6,411 bases of DNA, from assembly GCA_028693975.1 (NCBI GenBank), contig JAQUUF010000071.1, positions 1-6,411 on the forward strand. The letters are read 5' to 3'. Within the stretch, counting starts at the first letter, position 1. Every line of letters begins with the position of its first letter. Below are positions 1 to 5,017 of this stretch, one piece after another. The position numbers and the translations under genes are program-made. The notes under the pieces are model-generated. The model was not told the origin of the DNA. It was given only the letters and a program-made list of their open reading frames with translations, and searched no databases. This DNA comes from Acidaminococcaceae bacterium (GTDB lineage: Bacteria; Bacillota; Negativicutes; Acidaminococcales; Acidaminococcaceae).

Positions 1-42
1 TAAAATTAACCTGTAAAAGCTAATCGAAAGGGAGCCACAACC

Positions 43-573
43 ATGACATTACCAAACAATCCCTATAATTACATACATATCGTGGAGGGTGGCGTGTTGG
101 ATATAGTTGCTGATGCGGTGGTGAATGCTGCCAATAGCAGTCTCTTGGGCGGCGGCGGTGCGGACGGAGCTATTCATAGGGCGGCTGGGCTAGAGCTTTT
201 GGCTGAGTGTCGGACGCTTGACGGTTGCCGTACTGGAGAAGCTAAGATGACTGGTGCGTATAAGTTTAAGACGGCTAAATGCATCATTCATACGGTGGGG
301 CCTATCTACAGCGGCAAGGTTGAGGACGCGGAGCTGTTGGCGTCGTGTTATAGGAAGTCTCTGGATTTGGCTTGGACCAAAGAGTGTGCAAGTATAGCGT
401 TCCCTTGTATTTCTTGTGGCGTCTATGGTTATCCGCTAGCGGGTGCGGCTCGAGTAGCGCTATCTACGGTGGAGGAGTGGCTGCTAGAGCATGAGACAGC
501 GGCTATTCAGATATATTTCTGTTGCTACTCTGCTAGAGAGCTCAAGGTGTATAGGGAGTTAGTGCAGGAATGA
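43..573 (+). CDS. Macrodomain protein, O-acetyl-ADP-ribose deacetylase (YmdB/MacroD) type
   Basis: This 176-residue protein is a single macrodomain with no added domains. Such proteins bind ADP-ribose and typically hydrolyse O-acetyl-ADP-ribose or remove mono-ADP-ribose from proteins in the cytoplasm. The ligand-binding signatures are visible: VVNAANSSLLGGGGADGAIH at residues 26-45, containing the NAAN motif (28-31) and the Gly-rich loop with Asp41; HTVGPIY at 83-89; and FPCISCGVYGYP at 120-131, the second phosphate-binding loop. That last loop is usually FPxISTGVYGYP, so Cys125 replaces the common Thr. The ATG at 43 is supported by AAAGGGAG at 27-34, eight bases upstream. No DarT-like toxin partner is adjacent, so a DarG-type antitoxin role is not supported. 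The family call is firm; the exact substrate is inferred. Confidence 0.93.
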   Translation: MTLPNNPYNYIHIVEGGVLDIVADAVVNAANSSLLGGGGADGAIHRAAGLELLAECRTLDGCRTGEAKMTGAYKFKTAKCIIHTVGPIYSGKVEDAELLASCYRKSLDLAWTKECASIAFPCISCGVYGYPLAGAARVALSTVEEWLLEHETAAIQIYFCCYSARELKVYRELVQE

Positions 574-618
574 TAGGCAGACCGAATAGGGATGAGTATA
601 ATTGGCAGCAGAACGCAG

Positions 619-662
619 GGACAGTCCTTCTGTCCAATCCCCTTCTGTCTGCTTCGCAGACA
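619..662. repeat. Two adjacent short hairpins
   Basis: GGACAG (619-624) pairs perfectly with CTGTCC (630-635) around a five-base loop. TGTCTGC (646-652) pairs perfectly with GCAGACA (656-662) around a TTC loop. They lie 10 bases apart and neither has a T-tract suited to an intrinsic terminator. The first resembles, from memory, GGGACAG-type palindromes repeated in Firmicutes intergenic regions. That link is an inference. Confidence 0.5.
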
Positions 663-770
663 CCTAGTGGTTCGCTGTTACCAGCTCAACTTCGTCGCAC
701 CGACTCGTTTTGCTGACAGCTATCACACAGATTCAACCTCTATTGTTCTTCGTCCTTGCAGTCCTAGACC

Positions 771-821
771 AATAGTGTTTCATCGCGCCCCTCTATGGGA
801 CGGCAGCTCCACGACACTATT
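771..821. repeat. 8-bp inverted repeat with 35-base interior
   Basis: AATAGTGT at 771-778 is the exact reverse complement of ACACTATT at 814-821. The arms could close a stem-loop containing GC-rich sequence. It lies about 60 bases upstream of the ywbE start and has no adjacent T-tract. The function is unknown. Confidence 0.4.
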
Positions 822-878
822 TTCAACTGCTGTAAACAATCACTTTTCGGTTAAATTTCAATTTGAAAGGAAATAACC

Positions 879-1073
879 ATGCAATCAAATACAATTCGCA
901 AGAACGTACCTCCCGGCACTGCTGTCCTAGTGGTTAAGAAAGAAGACCAGAGGACGGGCAAGCTGACGGAGGGGGTTGTGAAAGACATCCTTACTAATTC
1001 ACCTGTTCATCCTCGTGGCATCAAAGTTCGCTTGGCGAGCGGAATAGTAGGAAGGGTGCAGGAGATTCTGTAG
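879..1073 (+). CDS. ywbE: YwbE family protein (DUF2196)
   Basis: This 64-residue cytoplasmic protein matches the small, conserved YwbE family of Firmicutes and other bacteria, whose molecular role is not established. The diagnostic core is KEDQRTGKLTEGVVKDILTN (residues 21-40), followed by HPRGIKVRL (44-52) and GIVGRVQ (55-61). Its length is normal for the family, so the gene looks complete. The ATG at 879 follows GAAAGGA (865-871) with seven bases of spacing. The stop codon ends at 1073 and the terminator stem starts at the very next base, so this appears to be a single-gene transcript at its 3' end. The compact, basic, glycine-rich sequence would suit a small beta-barrel that binds nucleic acid, but that is an inference. 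Confidence 0.9.
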   Translation: MQSNTIRKNVPPGTAVLVVKKEDQRTGKLTEGVVKDILTNSPVHPRGIKVRLASGIVGRVQEIL

Positions 1074-1101
1074 AAGCCAGGCCTTCGGGCTTGGCTTTTT
1101 T
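1074..1101 (+). terminator. Intrinsic terminator of ywbE (repeat copy 1)
   Basis: AAGCCAGGCC (1074-1083) pairs with GGCTTGGCTT (1088-1097) over ten base pairs with one G-U pair, closed by a TTCG tetraloop. A run of six T follows at 1096-1101. The similarity to the terminator at 1967 continues past the T-tract to about 1110, so this is one copy of a repeated terminator cassette. Confidence 0.93.
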
Positions 1102-1200
1102 GCTGTCCTGTTTATAGTTATTCGTTCCATTACAGACTAAAGGATAGTAATTTAAACCAAAGAGGGCGGTTGTTTTTGGCTACATATCCTGTAAATATGA

Positions 1201-1229
1201 TTGACAATGTACATTATTTAAGTTACAAT
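1201..1229 (+). promoter_or_regulatory. Promoter and likely operator of the dinJ-yafQ operon
   Basis: TTGACA (1201-1206) and TACAAT (1224-1229) are separated by exactly 17 bases, a near-consensus sigma-A promoter. Transcription would start near 1236, just before the ribosome binding site. The perfect palindrome AATGTACATT (1206-1215) overlaps the end of the -35 box and the spacer, a good place for autorepression by the ribbon-helix-helix antitoxin. The operator role is inferred from how RelB/DinJ modules are usually controlled. Confidence 0.8.
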
Positions 1230-1250
1230 TGCATTGAGGCGGTGAGTAAT

Positions 1251-1523
1251 ATGGCTACAACTAATTTTAGCATTCGACTTGATACGGAAGTGAAAAAAAG
1301 GTCGGAAATAATGCTCAGTGAAATGGGATTAAATATTAGCACAGCAGTGAATGTGTTTTTGCGACAGATGCTAAGGCAGGGGAAAATACCCTTTGAGATA
1401 GGGGTTGATATTCCTACTGCAGAGACCAAGGAGGCGCTGGACGAAGCTAGAAGGCTGGCGGCAGATCCTAATGTTCAGGGCTATACTGATGTGCATAAGA
1501 TGTTTACCGATATATTAAAATAA
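1251..1523 (+). CDS. dinJ: Type II antitoxin, RelB/DinJ family
   Basis: This 90-residue antitoxin is encoded just upstream of its YafQ-type toxin. The N-terminal ribbon-helix-helix DNA-binding region begins with strand NFSIRLD (5-11) and continues through VKKRSEIMLSEMGLNISTAV (14-33) and the typical FLRQMLRQGKIPFEI (36-50). The C-terminal half (56-90) is the segment that would wrap the toxin; it contains ALDEARRLA and ends in YTDVHKMFTDILK. A longer frame opens at 1170, but the promoter lies inside it, so ATG at 1251 is preferred; AGGCGGTG (1237-1244) sits six bases upstream. The stop codon overlaps the toxin's ribosome binding site. The family assignment is strong. The name dinJ rests on pairing with a YafQ-like toxin; relB would also be acceptable. 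Confidence 0.92.
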   Translation: MATTNFSIRLDTEVKKRSEIMLSEMGLNISTAVNVFLRQMLRQGKIPFEIGVDIPTAETKEALDEARRLAADPNVQGYTDVHKMFTDILK

Positions 1524-1538
1524 GGAGTGCTACTAGCT

Positions 1539-1820
1539 ATGCTAATTATACGGCCAACTAGTAGATTCAAAAGAGATGTAAAACGTCTTCAATCTCAAAA
1601 TAAGGATTTGAATCTATTGGAAAAAGTGGTATTAAAATTAGCAATGGGTGAGCAACTGGGGAAAGAATATAGAGATCATGATCTCAAGGGGGAGTATTTT
1701 GATTTCAGGGAGTGCCATATAAAGCCAGACTGGTTATTAATCTATAAGATCAACGGACAGGCATTGGTATTGACCTTGGCACGCACTGGATCACATTCAG
1801 AGTTGTTCAAAAAAATGTAA
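1539..1820 (+). CDS. yafQ: Type II toxin, YafQ family mRNA interferase
   Basis: This 93-residue RelE-fold toxin is expected to cut mRNA on the ribosome when freed from its antitoxin. The known YafQ catalytic positions are all represented. His47 lies in DHDLKG (46-51), His60 and Asp64 in RECHIKPDWLLIYK (57-70), and His86 and Phe90 in RTGSHSELF (82-90). By alignment to E. coli YafQ these match His50, His63, Asp67, His87 and Phe91, so the toxin looks active. The ATG at 1539 gives the family-like start MLIIRPTSRFKRDVKRL; an in-frame GTG at 1527 falls inside the AAGGAG (1522-1527) ribosome binding site and is unlikely. The gene follows dinJ by 15 bases in one operon. No terminator lies directly after it; the next is at 1967. 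Confidence 0.93.
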   Translation: MLIIRPTSRFKRDVKRLQSQNKDLNLLEKVVLKLAMGEQLGKEYRDHDLKGEYFDFRECHIKPDWLLIYKINGQALVLTLARTGSHSELFKKM

Positions 1821-1821
1821 A

Positions 1822-1968
1822 TTATTATTTCTAAGCACTTACTTAATTGTGGGGGCTCTGTCATTTGGCGGTGCAGGTGCCATCGTTGGTTCCGGAATTA
1901 GGACCAAAACTACGCAGGAAGTAATATGACTACAAGAAGAAGAAACTGCTAGGATTGTAAGTATGTAA
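1822..1968 (+). pseudogene. Decayed 3' end of an unidentified gene
   Basis: Directly after yafQ, a different frame reads a glycine-rich, protein-like stretch, GALSFGGAGAIVGSGI (codons from 1852), continuing RTKTTQEVI to a TGA at 1927-1929. The same frame then resumes as LQEEETARIVSM and ends at TAA 1966-1968, immediately before the terminator. The glycine-zipper character suggests a membrane-associated or hypothetical protein tail. There is no ribosome binding site or proper start, and the frame carries an internal stop. I infer that the gene once ended at 1968 and lost its 5' part, perhaps when the TA module arrived. The parent family is not identified. Confidence 0.45.
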
Positions 1969-1993
1969 GCCAGGCCTTCGGGTCTGGCTTTTT
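1967..1993 (+). terminator. Intrinsic terminator (repeat copy 2)
   Basis: AAGCCAGGCC (1967-1976) pairs fully with GGTCTGGCTT (1981-1990), with one G-U pair and a TTCG tetraloop, followed by five T (1989-1993). It is nearly identical to the terminator at 1074; 33 of 37 aligned columns match when extended to 1110 and 2002. It would end transcripts of the dinJ-yafQ operon, and originally of the eroded gene before it. Confidence 0.9.
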
Positions 1994-2026
1994 GCTGTCT
2001 TGGTGGTCGGTGGTGTGAATTGTATG

Positions 2027-2055
2027 TTGAATCAGGTATGGTCTTGTGATAAGAT
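2027..2055 (+). promoter_or_regulatory. Probable promoter of the permease gene (extended -10)
   Basis: TTGAAT (2027-2032) lies 17 bases before TAAGAT (2050-2055), which is preceded by the extended -10 motif TGA (2047-2049). A perfect TATAAT also occurs at 2058-2063 but without a matching -35. Either would start transcription downstream of the GTG at 2046, so that GTG cannot be the translation start from this promoter. Confidence 0.5.
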
Positions 2056-2135
2056 TTTATAATGGTATACGTAGATATGGCGAGAAGGGAGCTGTGTTTA
2101 TTGGCAGTACAGACCAAAGGTGGGGTAAGTTGTCG

Positions 2136-3254
2136 ATGTTTGTTAAAAGAGTAGCCGCAGAGGCCCGCAAAATAGTTAAAAGAGATGGTGTCATGGTTGT
2201 AGCACTGCTACTAGCGTTGGTGACTTCCTGCTTCCATGTGCCTAGACTGGAATATATAGATTTTAATGTTTTGGCTATCTTGTTTAGCCTAATGCTAGTC
2301 ATAACTGGGTTTAAGCAGAATAAGCTGCTGGATTGTTTGGCTCTTGGTGTTTTACGGTGTACAAATTCTGTAAGAAGTTTGTATATTTTTATCATTGGAT
2401 TGACTTTCTTGGCGTCGATGTTGATTACCAATGATGTGGCCTTGTTGACTTTTGTGCCGTTGACGCTGGTCATTGGCCGGAAGCTGAAGCTGGATATGGC
2501 GCAGCTAGTGATTTGGCAGACGTTGGCGGCTAATTTGGGCAGCGCTTTCACTCCCATGGGCAATCCGCAGAATTTGTTTATCTATGCTCATTATGCGTTT
2601 TCGGCGGGGGAGTTTTTCCGCACGATGTTGCCTTTGACGGTATTTTCGCTGCTTATACTCTTGGTCTTAGCGCTGACTGTCAGTAGTAAGGAGATTCAGC
2701 TGGAGCTGGAACAGCTGCCTTGGAGAATTACACGGGAGAGCGCAATCTTCACGCTGCTCTTGGGACTGAATATTCTGGCGGTGTTCCGTTGCGTGTCTTA
2801 TTTGGTGGCTTTGGGTATAACTATTGTTGCGGTATTTTGCGTTTCCCGTCGGTTGTTTCGCTATGTGGATTATACTTTGTTGCTGACTTTTGTCGGATTT
2901 TTCATTTTTATTGGTAATATTTCTAGCTTTAGTTGCGTGAGTTTGCTCAAAGAGGCTATGCTTAGTGCGTCCTGGGGAGTATATGTCAGCGGTATCTTGG
3001 TGAGCCAGCTGGTCAGTAATGTGCCGGCAACGATGTTGCTGGCGGGCTTTACTGATAGTGGTCGGGAGCTTTTGCTGGGGGTCAATGTGGGAGGTCTAGG
3101 GACGTTGATTGCGTCTATGGCTAGTGTGATATCTTATAAGCTCTATGCGGAGAATAATCTGGGGCAAAACGGTACCTATTTACGACAGTTTTTATTTTAT
3201 AACTTTCTCTTGCTTGCTATTCTAGCACCGTTGGTGTGGGTGACAAGAGGATGA
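2136..3254 (+). CDS. SLC13/ArsB-NhaD-type permease (CitMHS superfamily)
   Basis: This 372-residue polytopic inner-membrane protein has about 10-12 hydrophobic segments. It belongs to the ion-transporter superfamily that includes arsenite, citrate, dicarboxylate and Na+/H+ carriers. Signatures are ITNDVALL (97-104) with GSAFTPMGNPQN (135-146) in the first half, and QLVSNVPATMLLAGF (291-305) with NVGGLGTLIASMAS (317-330) in the second: the paired NDV and SNVP re-entrant loop motifs of two inverted repeats. The substrate cannot be read from sequence; no arsR, citrate lyase or other pathway gene adjoins. The frame is open from a GTG at 2046, but the promoter overlaps that region. AGGTGG (2118-2123) favours TTG 2130 (six bases) or ATG 2136 (twelve bases). 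ATG gives MFVKRVAAEARKIVKRDGV, a family-like N-terminus, and is used here with moderate certainty. Confidence 0.85.
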   Translation: MFVKRVAAEARKIVKRDGVMVVALLLALVTSCFHVPRLEYIDFNVLAILFSLMLVITGFKQNKLLDCLALGVLRCTNSVRSLYIFIIGLTFLASMLITNDVALLTFVPLTLVIGRKLKLDMAQLVIWQTLAANLGSAFTPMGNPQNLFIYAHYAFSAGEFFRTMLPLTVFSLLILLVLALTVSSKEIQLELEQLPWRITRESAIFTLLLGLNILAVFRCVSYLVALGITIVAVFCVSRRLFRYVDYTLLLTFVGFFIFIGNISSFSCVSLLKEAMLSASWGVYVSGILVSQLVSNVPATMLLAGFTDSGRELLLGVNVGGLGTLIASMASVISYKLYAENNLGQNGTYLRQFLFYNFLLLAILAPLVWVTRG

Positions 3255-3286
3255 GCTAGGCCTGCGGGCTGTGGCACAAAAGTTGG

Positions 3287-3315
3287 TTGCTAATATATAC
3301 GTTAACTGATAGAAT
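3287..3315 (+). promoter_or_regulatory. Possible promoter downstream of the permease gene
   Basis: TTGCTA (3287-3292) is followed after 17 bases by TAGAAT (3310-3315), preceded by the extended -10 bases TGA (3307-3309). Transcription would begin near 3322 and meet the terminator at 3351-3380. The match is reasonable, but this AT-rich gap could contain it by chance. Confidence 0.3.
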
Positions 3316-3321
3316 TAGGCA

Positions 3322-3380
3322 ATGGGTTAAAAGAATACATTAATTCTGGGGATCTCACCAATATTGGTGAGGTCTTTTTT
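3322..3380 (+). ncRNA. Candidate small RNA of about 59 nt
   Basis: This is inferred from a promoter-like site at 3287-3315 and a strong intrinsic terminator at 3351-3380 with no open frame between them. An inverted repeat, AGAATTA (3311-3317) with TAATTCT (3341-3347), straddles the -10 and the start of the transcript; it could be an operator or part of a longer folded 3' UTR of the permease mRNA. No known RNA family is recognised. The simpler alternative is that the terminator merely ends the permease transcript. Confidence 0.2.
3351..3380 (+). terminator. Intrinsic terminator before higB
   Basis: GATCTCACC (3351-3359) pairs with GGTGAGGTC (3366-3374) over nine base pairs including one G-U pair, with an AATATT loop and a run of six T (3375-3380). 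It would end the permease transcript about 100 bases after its stop codon, or a short RNA started at about 3322. It insulates the higBA operon from read-through. Confidence 0.9.
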
Positions 3381-3393
3381 GTTGGCTAATGCA

Positions 3394-3435
3394 ATAACTT
3401 AAAAGTGATTGACGGGGCAATAACTTTTAAGTTAT
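3394..3435. promoter_or_regulatory. Twin-palindrome operator of higBA
   Basis: ATAACTTAAAAGT (3394-3406) is the exact reverse complement of ACTTTTAAGTTAT (3423-3435). Each arm is itself a dyad: TAACTT-AA-AAGTGA at 3395-3408 (one mismatch) and TAACTT-TT-AAGTTA at 3421-3434 (perfect). The two dyads are 26 bases centre to centre, about 2.5 helical turns, and flank the -35 box while covering the spacer and -10 edge. This is the expected layout for cooperative binding of HigA or the HigBA complex. The assignment to HigA is inferred from position. Confidence 0.7.
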
Positions 3436-3438
3436 AAT
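3409..3438 (+). promoter_or_regulatory. Promoter of the higBA operon
   Basis: TTGACG (3409-3414) and a perfect TATAAT (3433-3438) are 18 bases apart. The predicted start near 3445 leaves a leader of only about 15 bases containing the AGAGAGG ribosome binding site (3446-3452). The promoter is embedded in the paired palindromes at 3394-3435. Confidence 0.85.
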
Positions 3439-3459
3439 AACTACGAGAGAGGTCTGAGA

Positions 3460-3828
3460 GTGCACAAAGTATTGTTTTATCAAGATAAAAATGGAGACAT
3501 GCCAGTAAAAGAGTACTTGGAAGGGTTAAGGGCAAGAACGGATAAGGATAGTAGAATAAAATTAAATAAAATTCGCGATTATGTAAAAGCTCTCAGCGAA
3601 TACGGGACATTTATTGGAGAACCGTATGTGAAGCATTTGGAAGGAGATATTTGGGAACTGCGACCATTGAGAGATAGAATTCTTTTTGTGGCTTGGATTG
3701 ATAATAGTTTTATTTTGTTGCATCATTTTTTGAAAAAGACACAAAAGACACCCGCTAGAGAAATAGAAAGGGCGAAGCGAGAGCTGGCGGATTTACGAGC
3801 AGGAGGTGGATATTATGAGGAAGAATAA
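3460..3828 (+). CDS. higB: Type II toxin, HigB/RelE-fold, phage Gp49-like family
   Basis: This 122-residue toxin belongs to the Gp49-like (PF05973) HigB group, predicted ribosome-dependent mRNA interferases. Hallmarks are VLFYQDKNGDMPVKEYLEGL (4-23), KHLEGDIWELRPLRDRILFV (58-77), and HHFLKKTQKTPAREIERAKR (88-107). The length and motif set are complete, so it is probably functional. The start is GTG at 3460; AGAGAGG lies seven bases upstream and the promoter is only about 22 bases away, so little room exists for another start. It precedes its antitoxin, the typical HigBA order, and its last 14 bases overlap the antitoxin gene, which suggests translational coupling. The coding strand is noticeably A-rich compared with the macrodomain gene, consistent with lateral acquisition. 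Confidence 0.93.
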   Translation: MHKVLFYQDKNGDMPVKEYLEGLRARTDKDSRIKLNKIRDYVKALSEYGTFIGEPYVKHLEGDIWELRPLRDRILFVAWIDNSFILLHHFLKKTQKTPAREIERAKRELADLRAGGGYYEEE

Positions 3829-4099
3829 AGCGATAGGCGGTACTTGGGAAGAATTTGAAAAAGAGACTTTTTCGCCAGAAGAGATAGCAGAAAGTAATTT
3901 GCGTGTGGCTTTGATTGGAGAGATTATTAATGCCCGACAAACTAAAGGTATAAGCCAGAAAAAACTGGAAGAGATGAGTGGAGTTAGGCAACCTATTATT
4001 GCCAGAATGGAAAAAGGAAATACTACGCCCAATTTGAGGACTATCTTTAAATTGTTAGTGCCATTAGGCAAAACTTTGTATGTAGGAGATTTAAAATAA
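3815..4099 (+). CDS. higA: Type II antitoxin, HigA-like XRE-family regulator
   Basis: This 94-residue protein has a Cro/CI-type helix-turn-helix in its second half. ISQKKLEEMSGVRQPIIARM (46-65) forms the DNA-binding helices and EKGNTTPNLRTIFKLLVPLG (66-85) completes the domain. The N-terminal 30 residues (TWEEFEKETFSPEEIAESNL) are acidic and likely contact the toxin. An in-frame GTG at 3806 lies inside AGGAGG (3801-3806), so ATG at 3815, eight bases after it, is the true start. It should neutralise HigB and repress the operon through the palindromes at 3394-3435. No clear terminator follows; the next gene's promoter begins within a few bases of the stop. Confidence 0.92.
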   Translation: MRKNKAIGGTWEEFEKETFSPEEIAESNLRVALIGEIINARQTKGISQKKLEEMSGVRQPIIARMEKGNTTPNLRTIFKLLVPLGKTLYVGDLK

Positions 4100-4103
4100 A
4101 GTA

Positions 4104-4131
4104 TAGACCTAAATGGGACGGGTGATATACT
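4104..4131 (+). promoter_or_regulatory. Probable promoter of the exported-protein operon
   Basis: TATACT (4126-4131) is preceded by the extended -10 bases TGA (4123-4125), with TAGACC (4104-4109) 16 bases upstream as a weak -35. Transcription from about 4138 would give a leader of about 95 bases before the ATG at 4233. No recognisable riboswitch or attenuator is seen in that leader. Confidence 0.5.
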
Positions 4132-4232
4132 TATATGTACAAGAGGAGACTGGCAGACAAGAGCTGTGAGATGAGTATTCTATATAAGAGTCGGCGTCGC
4201 AATGAAGGTAAAAATGGTAAGGGGGCATTGTA

Positions 4233-4994
4233 ATGAAAAGATTAATGCTTGCTGTGTTAATGTTGGTTAATGTTTTGTTGGTGGTAAATATTAGCTTCCC
4301 CGGGCGTGGTGCTGCAGCTTCAATGCCACAAAATGATGATACGTCTCAGCTTCCCCAAGTAATGAATTCACTGCGGGGCGATTGGTACAATACTGGTAAT
4401 AAGTTGGTGCTGAGTATTAACGATAACTATATTAATGACTGTCAGGTTGTTAAGCTAATGAACCTTGTAGGTGGCGGCTCGGATGCTGGCGGTACCTTTA
4501 TCATCGCAGAAAATAACGGTTCTAGAGATTTGCAGTTAGGTTGGCATGTATTAGGCAATGAGCATGATAGTTTGTACTATGGCGGGCAGACTTTGCACAA
4601 AAAGTCAGCAGGATATTTTGAATCGGTGGATGGGGTTTATTTGGGCATGAGTAAGGCACAGGTCATTGCCACAATAGGGGCACCAGACCAAGTCGGAACA
4701 AGCAAAGATGATTGGGATTTGTTATATAGCAGGCGTGGGATGCGGCTTGCTTTATCTAATGATAGCGTAGTGAGCATCACTATTAAGGAAAATGGTACGG
4801 CTCGTTTTGATAGAACTGGCTTTAATTGCCGTACAAGTCTAGATTCCTATTATAAGTCCTATAAGCTGGAACGCAGGCCTAGCGTACCTACTGAACCATA
4901 TACTAGCAATGGAGCATATGGAATAGGGCATGGAGAATATCTGGTATTTGACGAGTATCCTCGTAGTATTTTGCTTACTATTTATAGCAACTGA
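4233..4994 (+). CDS. Exported protein of unknown function with BamE/SmpA-like C-terminal half
   Basis: This 253-residue protein begins with a signal peptide: positively charged MKR, a hydrophobic core to about residue 21, and a likely cleavage after Ala29 in GAAAS. There is no lipobox cysteine, so it should be soluble in the periplasm or outside the cell. Residues 46-126 (from SLRGDWYNTGNKLVLSI) look like a small beta-rich domain. Residues 134-188 (GVYLGMSKAQVIATIGAPDQ then WDLLYSRRGMRL) show the G-MS-xxV-xxxxGxP pattern of BamE/SmpA-fold domains. Residues 196-253 may be a degenerate second copy, ending GEYLVFDEYPRSILLTIYSN. AAGGGGG (4219-4225) lies seven bases before the ATG. It is 23 bases upstream of another exported protein gene and is probably cotranscribed. 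A function cannot be named; the domain resemblance is from pattern only. Confidence 0.75.
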   Translation: MKRLMLAVLMLVNVLLVVNISFPGRGAAASMPQNDDTSQLPQVMNSLRGDWYNTGNKLVLSINDNYINDCQVVKLMNLVGGGSDAGGTFIIAENNGSRDLQLGWHVLGNEHDSLYYGGQTLHKKSAGYFESVDGVYLGMSKAQVIATIGAPDQVGTSKDDWDLLYSRRGMRLALSNDSVVSITIKENGTARFDRTGFNCRTSLDSYYKSYKLERRPSVPTEPYTSNGAYGIGHGEYLVFDEYPRSILLTIYSN

Positions 4995-5017
4995 TATAAG
5001 AAGGGGTGGTGAAGTAA

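Larger units (their letters stand above)
574..878. other. Gene-poor, hairpin-rich 305-base stretch
   Basis: No credible gene is seen between the macrodomain gene and ywbE. One frame stays open from 592 to 876, but its translation is rich in Cys, Ser, Pro and Arg, has no ribosome binding site and resembles no protein I know. The plus strand is pyrimidine-rich and carries several short perfect inverted repeats (619-635, 646-662, 694-704, 771-821). It may be a dispersed intergenic repeat, a decayed mobile element or a structured RNA on either strand. No confident promoter was found; the only clear control site is the ywbE ribosome binding site at 865-871. Confidence 0.6.

Noticed and set aside
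592..876. 94-codon open frame on the plus strand between the macrodomain gene and ywbE
   Set aside because: It has no ribosome binding site, a composition unlike real proteins, and short palindromes throughout; it is treated as non-coding.
43..1820. DarTG-like system formed by the macrodomain protein with a neighbouring toxin
   Set aside because: No DarT-like ADP-ribosyltransferase is present; the nearest toxin is a YafQ nuclease paired with its own antitoxin.
2057..2563. 168-codon minus-strand frame opposite the permease gene
   Set aside because: It mirrors the membrane-protein coding strand, has no family resemblance and no ribosome binding site; a shadow frame.
3255..3275. A third copy of the GCCAGGCC-TTCG terminator just after the permease stop
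   Set aside because: Only a four-base core stem pairs, there is no T-tract, and the outer arms do not match; at most a degenerate remnant.
3793..4071. Minus-strand frame opposite higA
   Set aside because: It overlaps a clear XRE-type antitoxin gene and shows no recognisable protein features.
4135..4233. 32-codon basic micro-ORF whose stop overlaps the next ATG (TAATG)
   Set aside because: The predicted transcription start (about 4138) falls at or after its ATG, so it would lack a leader; there is no family resemblance.
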